A stretch of DNA of 64,000 nt, from contig CP136066.1 of NCBI GenBank assembly GCA_032622095.1, positions 54,092,609 to 54,156,608 on the forward strand, read 5' to 3'. The notes beneath the pieces are model-generated. The model saw nothing but the letters and a program-made list of their open reading frames with translations. It was not told the DNA's origin and did no database searches. Positions 55,366 to 64,000 of the stretch are shown here, in pieces. The DNA comes from Siphonodentalium dalli. Its lineage: Eukaryota; Mollusca; Scaphopoda; Gadilida; Siphonodentaliidae. How positions within the stretch are numbered: the first letter of the stretch is position 1; every line of letters starts with the position of its first letter. The position numbers and the translations under genes were made by a program.

Positions 55366-57846
55366 GAGTTAAAAGTTGATATATATATATTGGTTAATCG
55401 ATTTTAAAGTTATTTTGACAGAGAAAAGCTTCCTAGTCAGTCCCACTATTTGGTCAGTTCAGGTGTGAAATGAAAAATAGCACTGAGTTAAAAGTTGATG
55501 TATATATTGGTTAATCGATTTTGAAGTTATTTTGACCGAGAAAAACTTCCTAGTCAGTTGCACTATTTGGTCAGTTCTGGTGCAACATGAAACTAGCACT
55601 AGTCAGTAGTGGTACTGGACTGGGAACCAGTCATCTTATGGTAGAGTCAAAAGTTGATGTATATATTGGTTAATCGATTTTCAAGATCTTTTGACATAGA
55701 AAAGCTTCCTAGTCAGTCCCACTATTTGGTCAGTTCTAGTGTGATATGAAAACTAGCACTAGTCAGTAGTGGCACTGGACTGGGAACCAGTCATCCTATG
55801 GTTGAGTCAAAAGTTGATGTATACATTGGTTTATCGATTTTCAAGATCTTTTGACATAGAAAAGCTTCCTAGTCAGTTACACTATTTGGTCGGTTCTGGT
55901 GTGATATGAAAACTAGCACTAGCCAGTAGTGGTGTTGGACTGGGAACCAGTCATCTTATGGTTGAGTCAAAAGTTTATGTATCTATTTTCAAGATCTTTT
56001 GACAGATAAAAGCTTCCTAGTCAGTCCCACTATTTAGTCAGTTCTGGTGTGACATGACAACTAGTCAGTAGTGGTGTTGGACTGGGAACCAGTCATCTTA
56101 TGGTTGAGTTAAAAGTTGATGTATACATTGGTTTATCGATTTTCAAGATCTTTTGACAAAGAAAAGCTTCCAAGTCAGTTCCACTATTTGGTCAGTTCTG
56201 GTGTGATATGAAAACTAGCACTAGCCAGTAGTGGTGTTGGACTGGGAACCAGTCATCTTATGGTTGAGTCAAAAGTTGATGTATATATTGGTTTATCAAT
56301 GTTCAAGTTATTTTGACAGAGAAAAGCTTCCTAGTCAGTCCCACTAATTGGTCAGTTCTAGTGTGACATGAAAACTAGCACTAGCCAGTAGTGGTACTGG
56401 ACTGGGAACCAGTCATCTTATGGTTGAGTTAAAAGTATGTCGTATATATTGGTTTATCAATTTTCAAGTTCTTTTGACAGAAAAGCTTCCCAGTCAGTCC
56501 CACTATTCGGTCAGTTCTGGTGACATAAAAACTAGCACTAGTCAGTAGTGGTACTGGACTGGGAACCAGTCATCCTATGGTTGAGTCAAAAGTTGATGTA
56601 TACATTGGTTTATCGATTTTCAAGATATTTTGACAGAGAAAAGCTTCCTAGTCAGTCCCACTATTTGGTCAGTTCTAGTGTGATATGGAAACTAGCACTA
56701 GTCAGTAGTGGTACTGGACTGGGAACCAGTCATCTTATGGTTGAGTCAAAAGTTTATGTATATAATGGTTTATCAATTTTCAAGATCTTTTGACAGAGAA
56801 AAGCTTCCTAGTCAGTCCCACTATTTGGTCAGTTCTAGTGTGACATGAAAACTAGCACTAGTCAGTAGTGGCACTGGACTGGGAACCAGTCATCCTATGG
56901 TTGAATCAAAAGTTGATGTATATAATGGTTTATCTATTTTCAAGATCTTTTGACAGAGAAAAGCTTCCTAGTCAGTCCCACTATTTGGTCAGTTCTAGTG
57001 TGACATGAAAACTAGCACTAGTCAGTAGTGGTACAGGACTGGGAACCAGTCATCCTACAGTTGAGTTAAAAGTTGATGTATACATTGGTTTATCGATTTT
57101 CAAGATCTTTTGACAAAGAAAAGCTTCCAAGTCAGTTCCACTATTTGGTCAGTTCTGGTGTGATATGAAAACTAGCACTAGCCAGTAGTGGTGTTGGACT
57201 GGGAACCAGTCATCTTATGGTTGAGTCAAAAGTTGAAGTATATATTGGTTTATCTACTTTCAAGATCTTTTGACAGAGAAAAACTTCCTAGTCAGTCCCA
57301 CTATTTGGTCAGTTCTGGTGTGAAATGAAAACTAGCACTAGCCAGTAGTGGTGTTGGACTGGAAACAGTCATCTTATGGTTGAGTCAAAAGTTGATGTAT
57401 ATTTGGTTTATCAATGTTCAAGTTATTTTGACAGAGAAAAGCTTCCTAGTCAGTCCCACTAATTGGTCAGTTCTAGTGTGACATGAAAACTAGCACTAGT
57501 CAGTAGTGGTACTGGACTGGGAACCAGTCATCTTATGGTTGAGTTAAAAGTATGTCGTATATATTGGTTTATCAATTTTCAAGTTCTTTTGACAGAAAAG
57601 CTTCCCAGTCAGTCCCACTATTCGGTCAGTTCTGGTGACATAAAAACTAGCACTAGTCAGTAGTGGTACTGGACTGGGAACCAGTCATCCTATGGTTGAG
57701 TCAAAAGTTGATGTATACATTGGTTTATTGATTTTCAAGATCTTTTGACAGAGAAAAGCTTCCTAGTCAGTCCCACTATTTGGTCAGTTCTAGTGTGATA
57801 TGAAAACTAGCACTAGTCAGTAGTGGTACTGGACTGGGAACCAGTC
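55366..57846. repeat. 160-bp satellite array 2, about 15 monomers
   Basis: Same monomer as array 1. Order of variant monomers (deletions; aaaagtatgtcgtatatatt; gtgacataaaaactag) largely repeats that of array 1, as expected if spacer plus array was duplicated as one unit. Confidence 0.95.
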
Positions 57847-59139
57847 ATCTTATAGTTTAGTTATCAGTCGACGTTTATATGTTTGCCATTTTTTAAAGTT
57901 CTTTCAATAGAAAATATTATAACACCACTGGCTAGTGCTAGTCAAAACATTCTAATTTCTGGGATGCCTCAAAGAAAATAACACCTTTGTTCTTATTAAC
58001 AACAACAGTATTAAAAATATATATAAAAGTCAGGAATGGACAAGATAAACTGTCAAATCTACATGATGAGCTGATACATGGCATTAACAGCTTAAGATGC
58101 TAATGTGTTTTGTCACATTGATTAGGTATTGTTTTGACAAGTCAACAACCACTGACATCAAAGCTGGAGCATTATGTGTCATTAGATAGTCTATTGTTTG
58201 TCACAAAGTGAGAACTTTTCACATCATTAGCAAGTTTGAAGTGAGGGTTTAAATATTCTGCAGAAACTAAATTTTCAGCATAACATCAACTGTAGTGGGC
58301 AGGAAAGCAGCTAGGATTTAATATTATAACAACTTGGGTTTTTTTTCAACATTGGATTATTTTAGGCATCCAAGCTTAAGGTAAGGTATATTAATTTTTT
58401 ATAATCTTAGATTTGTGTTTAAAGGCACGTGTGGCCTTAATTGTCGAAAATATTCATATTTGTTCCAAACACCGTAAACAGAAAAACAGTAAAACGCACA
58501 CAGTTCCGTTCATATATACCATGACCATCGCGTAAACAGCATGTTATCATAAAGACCTACTACATTTTACCTAATCAAGAGCCTGAATGTGTTACAGAAG
58601 ACAGCACAATGCTACTGGCTAATCACACACAAATGGCATAAACGCTCTTTATTAGTTCCATATCAGGTATTCACCAACAAAGAACGCTCTTTATGTTTAC
58701 CATCATAATATAAACAAACACCAGAAAAGTAACTTTTTACGCTTTTGTTTACATAACAATGGTCAAGCATATGACCATAACATACTGTTTATGCGATATT
58801 TCTTATTTGTATACGGACAAAGTCTATCTACATTTTGATGTTCTTTCTGTTTGTGGCGGTTTTTGACGGGTGGAGATATTTTCACAGGATACCCACCGCC
58901 AAGGCCAACAGTACCTTTAAAATCAATCACAACACATTTTTTTTTTCGATTGTAAAATTTATGGATTTACATTTAATATCATTCATCCAAAAGTAACTTT
59001 TAAAATTAAACAAATGTCCTAAAAAAAGTAAAATTTTAGAAAATATTTAAGAAAAATATTAAATTGAAATGTTTTGACATTCAAATTTGAGTTTAAATAG
59101 AAACATTCAGTTGAAATTGTTCTGACATTCAAATTGGTT
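57847..59139. repeat. Satellite spacer 3, carrying a different insertion
   Basis: Spacer sequence nearly identical to spacer 2 outside the insertions, with an extra element at 58424-58915 and without the spacer 2 insertion. Confidence 0.9.
58424..58915. mobile_element. MITE inserted in spacer 3
   Basis: 492 bp flanked by TTTAAA (58418-58423 and 58916-58921). Ends GGCACGTGTGGCCTT and AAGGCCAACAGTACC (imperfect inverse). It contains gaacgctctttatgtttac and similar repeats of 'aacgctctttatt'. A relict end of the same family may lie at 44320-44341 (gccaaggccatccgtgcctttga). Confidence 0.75.
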
Positions 59140-62100
59140 GAGTTAAAAGTTGATATATATATATTGGTTAATCGATTTTAAAGTTATTTTGACAGAAAAG
59201 CTTCCTAGTCAGTCCCACTATTTGGTCAGTTCGGGTGTGAAATGAAAAATAGCACTGAGTTAAAAGTTGATGTATATATTGGTTAATCGATTTTGAAGTT
59301 ATTTTGACCGAGAAAAGCTTCCTAGTCAGTTCCACTATTTGGTCAGTTCTGGTGCAACATGAAACTAGCACTAGTCAGTAGTGGTACTGGACTGGGAACC
59401 AGTCATCTTATGGTTGAGTTAAAAGTTGATGCATACATTGGTTTATCGATTTTCAAGATCTTTTGACATAGAAAAGCTTCCAAGTCAGTTCCACTATTTG
59501 GTCAGTTCTGGTGTGAAATGAAAACTAGCACTAGTCAGTAGTGGTGTTGGACTGGGAACCAGTCATCATATGGTAGAGTCAAAAGTTGATGTTAATCGAT
59601 TTTCAAGTTATTTTGACAGAGAAAAGCTTCCTAGTCAGTCCCACTATTTGGTCAGTTCTAGTGTGATATGAAAACTAGCACTAGTCAGTAGTGGTACTGG
59701 ACTGGGAACCAGTCATCTTATGGTTGAGTCAAAAGTTGATGAATATATTGGTTTATCTATTTTCAAGATCTTTTGACAGAGAAAAGCTTCCTAGTCAGTC
59801 CCACTATTTGGTCAATTCTGGTGTGATATGAAAACTAGCACTAGCCAGTAGTGGTGTTGGACTGGAAACCAGTCATCTTATGGTTGAGTCAAAAGTGTTA
59901 TTTATCTATTTTCAAGATCTTTTGACAGAGAAAAGCTTCCTAGTCAGTCCCACTATTTGGTCAGTTCTGGTGTGACATGAAAACTAGCACTAGGAACTGG
60001 GAACCAGTCATCTTATGGTTGAGTCAAAAGTTGATGTATATATTGGTTTATCTATTTTCAAGATCTTTTGAAAGAGAAAAGCTTCCTAGTCAGTCCCACT
60101 ATTTGGTCAGTTCTAGTGTGATATGAAAACTAGCACTAGTCAGTAGTGGCACTGGACTGGGAACCAGTCATCCTATGGTTGAGTCAAAAGTTGATGTATA
60201 CATTGGTTTATCGATTTTCAAGATCTTTTGACATAGAAAAGCTTCCTAGACAGTTACACTATTTGGTCGGTTCTGGTGTGATATGAAAACTAGCACTAGC
60301 CAGTAGTGGTGTTGGACTGGGAACCAGTCATCTTATGGTTGAGTCAAAAGTTTATGTATCTTTTTTCAAGATCTTTTGACAGAGAAAAGCTTCCTAGTCA
60401 GTCCCACTATTTAGTCAGTTCTGGTGTGACATGACAACTAGCACTAGTCAGTAGTGGTGTTGGACTGGGAACCAGTCATCTTATGGTTGAGTTAAAAGTT
60501 GATGTATACATTGGTTTATCGATTTTCAAGATCTTTTGACAAAGAAAAGCTTCCAAGTCAGTTCCACTATTTGGTCAGTTCTGGTGTGATATGAAAACTA
60601 GCACTAGCCAGTAGTGGTGTTGGACTGGGAACCAGTCATCTTATGGTTGAGTCAAAAGTTGATGTATATATTGGTTTATCAATGTTCAAGTTATTTTGAC
60701 AGAGAAAAGCTTCCTAGTCAGTCCCACTAATTGGTCAGTTCTAGTGTGACATGAAAACTAGCACTAGCCAGTAGTGGTACTGGACTGGGAACCAGTCATC
60801 TTATGGTTGAGTTAAAAGTATGTCGTATATATTGGTTTATCAATTTTCAAGTTCTTTTGACAGAAAAGCTTCCCAGTCAGTTCCACTATTCGGTCAGTTC
60901 TGGTGACATAAAAACTAGCACTAGTCAGTAGTGGTACTGGACTGGGAACCAGTCATCCTATGGTTGAGTCAAAAGTTGATGTATACATTGGTTTATCGAT
61001 TTTATCAGTAGTGGTGTTGGACTGGGAACCAGTCATCTTATGGTTGAGTCAAAAGTTGAAGTATATATTGGTTTATCTACTTTCAAGATCTTTTGACATA
61101 GAAAAGCTTCCTAGTCAGTCCCACTATTTGGTCAGTTCTGGTGTGAAATGAAAACTAGCACTAGCCAGTAGTGGTGTTGGACTGGAAACAGTCATCTTAT
61201 GGTTGAGTCAAAAGTTGATGTATATTTGGTTTATCAATGTTCAAGTTATTTTGACAGAGAAAAGCTTCCTAGTCAGTCCCACTAATTGGTCAGTTCTAGT
61301 GTGACATGAAAACTAGCACTAGTCAGTAGTGGTACTGGACTGGGAACCAGTCATCTTATGGTTGAGTTAAAAGTATGTCGTATATATTGGTTTATCTATT
61401 TTCAAGTTCTTTTGACAGAAAAGCTTCCCAGTCAGTCCCACTATTCGGTCAGTTCTGGTGACATAAAAACTAGCACTAATCAGTAGTGGTACTGGACTTG
61501 GAACCAGTCATCCTATGGTTGAGTCAAAAGTTGATGTATACATTGGTTTATCGATTTTCAAGATCTTTTGACAGAGAAAAGCTTCCTAGTCAGTTCCACT
61601 ATTTGGTCAGTTCTGGTGTGATATGAAAACAAGCACTAGCCAGTAGTGGTGTTGGACTGGGAACCAGTCATCTTATGGTTCAGTCAAAAGTTGATGTATA
61701 TATTGGTTTATCAATTTTCAAGATCTTTTGAAACAGAAAAGCTTCCTAGTCAGTCCCACTATTTGGTCAGTTCTAGTGTGACATGAAAACTAGCACTAGT
61801 CAGTAGTGGTACTGGACTGGGAACCAGTCATCTTATGGTTGAGTTAAAAGTTGATGTATACATTGGTTTATCGATTTTCAAGATCTTTTGACATAGAAAA
61901 GCTTCCTAGTCAGATCCACTATTCGGTCAGTTCTGGTGTGATATAAAAACTAGCACTAGCCAGTAGTGGTGTTGGACTGGGAACCAGTCATCTTATGGTT
62001 GAGTCAAAAGTTGATGTATATATTGGTTTATCTATTTTCAAGATCTTTTGACAGAGAAAAGCTTCCTAGTCAGTCCCACTATTTGGTCAGTTCTAGTGTG

Positions 62101-64000
62101 ACATGAAAACTAGCACTAGTCAGTAGTGGTACTGGACTGGGAACCAGTCATCTTATGGTTGAGTTAAAAGTTGATGTATACATTGGTTTATCGATTTTCA
62201 AGATCTTTTGACATAGAAAAGCTTCCTAGTCAGTTCCACTATTTGGTCAGTTCTGGTGTGATATGAAAACTAGCACTAGCCAGTAGTGGTGTTGGACTGG
62301 GAACCAGTCATCTTATGGTTGAGTTAAAAGTTGATGCATACATTGGTTTATCGATTTTCAAGATCTTTTGACATAGAAAAGCTTCCAAGTCAGTTCCACT
62401 ATTTGGTCAGTTCTGGTGTGAAATGAAAACTAGCACTAGTCAGTAGTGGTGTTGGACTGGGAACCAGTCATCATATGGTAGAGTCAAAAGTTGATGTTAA
62501 TCGATTTTCAAGTTATTTTGACAGAGAAAAGCTTCCTAGTCAGTCCCACTATTTGGTCAGTTCTAGTGTGATATGAAAACTAGCACTAGTCAGTAGTGGT
62601 ACTGGACTGGGAACCAGTCATCTTATGGTTGAGTCAAAAGTTGATGTATATATTGGTTTATCTATTTTCAAGATCTTTTGACATAGAAAAGCTTCCTAGT
62701 CAGTCCCACTATTTGGTCAATTCTGGTGTGATATGAAAACTAGCACTAGCCAGTAGTGGTGTTGGACTGGAAACCAGTCATCTTATGGTTGAGTCAAAAG
62801 TGTTATTTATCTATTTTCAAGATCTTTTGACAGAGAAAAGCTTCCTAGTCAGTCCCACTATTTGGTCAGTTCTGGTGTGACATGAAAACTAGCACTAGGA
62901 ACTGGGAACCAGTCATCTTATGGTTGAGTCAAAAGTTGATGTATATATTGGTTTATCTATTTTCAAGATCTTTTGAAAGAGAAAAGCTTCCTAGTCAGTC
63001 CCACTATTTGGTCAGTTCTAGTGTGATATGAAAACTAGCACTAGTCAGTAGTGGCACTGGACTGGGAACCAGTCATCCTATGGTTGAGTCAAAAGTTGAT
63101 GTATACATTGGTTTATCGATTTTCAAGATCTTTTGACATAGAAAAGCTTCCTAGACAGTTACACTATTTGGTCGGTTCTGGTGTGATATGAAAACTAGCA
63201 CTAGCCAGTAGTGGTGTTGGACTGGGAACCAGTCATCTTATGGTTGAGTCAAAAGTTTATGTATCTATTTTCAAGATCTTTTGACAGAGAAAAGCTTCCT
63301 AGTCAGTCCCACTATTTAGTCAGTTCTGGTGTGACATGACAACTAGCACTAGTCAGTAGTGGTGTTGGACTGGGAACCAGTCATCTTATGGTTGAGTTAA
63401 AAGTTGATGTATACATTGGTTTATCGATTTTCAAGATCTTTTGACAAAGAAAAGCTTCCAAGTCAGTTCCACTATTTGGTCAGTTCTGGTGTGATATGAA
63501 AACTAGCACTAGCCAGTAGTGGTGTTGGACTGGGAACCAGTCATCTTATGGTTGAGTCAAAAGTTGATGTATATATTGGTTTATCAATGTTCAAGTTATT
63601 TTGACAGAGAAAAGCTTCCTAGTCAGTCCCACTAATTGGTCAGTTCTAGTGTGACATGAAAACTAGCACTAGCCAGTAGTGGTACTGGACTGGGAACCAG
63701 TCATCTTATGGTTGAGTTAAAAGTATGTCGTATATATTGGTTTATCAATTTTCAAGTTCTTTTGACAGAAAAGCTTCCCAGTCAGTTCCACTATTCGGTC
63801 AGTTCTGGTGACATAAAAACTAGCACTAGTCAGTAGTGGTACTGGACTGGGAACCAGTCATCCTATGGTTGAGTCAAAAGTTGATGTATACATTGGTTTA
63901 TCGATTTTCAAGATATTTTGACAGAGAAAAGCTTCCTAGTCAGTCCCACTATTTGGTCAGTTCTAGTGTGATATGAAAACTAGCACTAGTCAGTAGTGGT
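59140..64000. repeat. 160-bp satellite array 3, at least 30 monomers, open at the window end
   Basis: Same monomer, longer than the other arrays and without a new spacer by 64000. Contains a second-level repeat of about 2.9 kb: the variant gttgatgcatacattggttt at 59425 returns at 62330, and 'aaaagtgttatttatctatt' at 59892 returns at 62797. Consistent with unequal exchange. Confidence 0.95.

Noticed and set aside
50395-64000. Short open frames inside the satellite (for example 56548-56793, 59168-59371)
   Set aside because: Translations of 160-bp monomers that stay open by chance; not conserved between monomers.
1-64000. tRNA genes
   Set aside because: Scanning for box A/box B pairs and cloverleaf ends by eye gave nothing convincing; a dedicated tRNA scan was not possible.

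Overview
The window looks like animal (metazoan) nuclear DNA, AT-rich and crowded with small repeats. It holds one recognisable protein-coding gene, split into short exons on the minus strand: a KIF15-like (kinesin-12) mitotic kinesin. I recovered 26 consecutive exons (3182 coding bases, about 1060 codons). Every join keeps the reading frame and every intron has GT and AG ends. Diagnostic stretches are the switch I motif NRESSRSH, the switch II motif [44 protein letters not shown] at the end of the motor, MIVKFR and EHHP in the stalk, and then a long coiled coil. The exons run from 48996 down to 457. The 5' exons (start codon, P-loop) lie beyond 64000 and the 3' exons lie before position 1.

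The organism is probably a mollusc, perhaps a bivalve. The evidence is soft: an interspersed repeat of a type I associate with bivalve genomes (three copies, reading like 'CCATAACTCTGGTGAAAAT'), a satellite with a 160-bp monomer and a HindIII site per monomer, and the KIF15 divergence. None of this was checked against a database.

Layout. From 1 to 49000, exons of 48-294 bp are separated by introns full of small non-autonomous DNA transposons. The main set is a group of MITE families bounded by TTAA, with termini of the form TTAA-CCCTTT...AAAGGG-TTAA (piggyBac-like). At least three of these families share a 67-bp near-perfect palindrome cassette, usually present twice in opposite orientation. 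Other elements are a double-palindrome family with 8-bp target duplications, an 867-bp hAT-like element with a perfect 8-bp duplication, a TA-flanked mariner-like fold-back element, minisatellites of 31, 36, 38, 49 and 62 bp, and a 5S rRNA-derived sequence.

From about 50400 to the end of the window lies satellite DNA: three arrays of a 160-bp monomer, separated by homologous spacers about 0.8-1.3 kb long, making a higher-order unit of about 3.7 kb. If the gene is intact, this whole satellite domain (at least 13.6 kb) sits inside the motor-domain intron upstream of the switch I exon. Several splice donors abut or lie inside repeats. The clearest case is an exon end that is itself the first unit of a seven-copy 38-bp tandem repeat, so that the donor motif is repeated seven times.

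No complete gene, tRNA, CRISPR array or prokaryotic feature was found.
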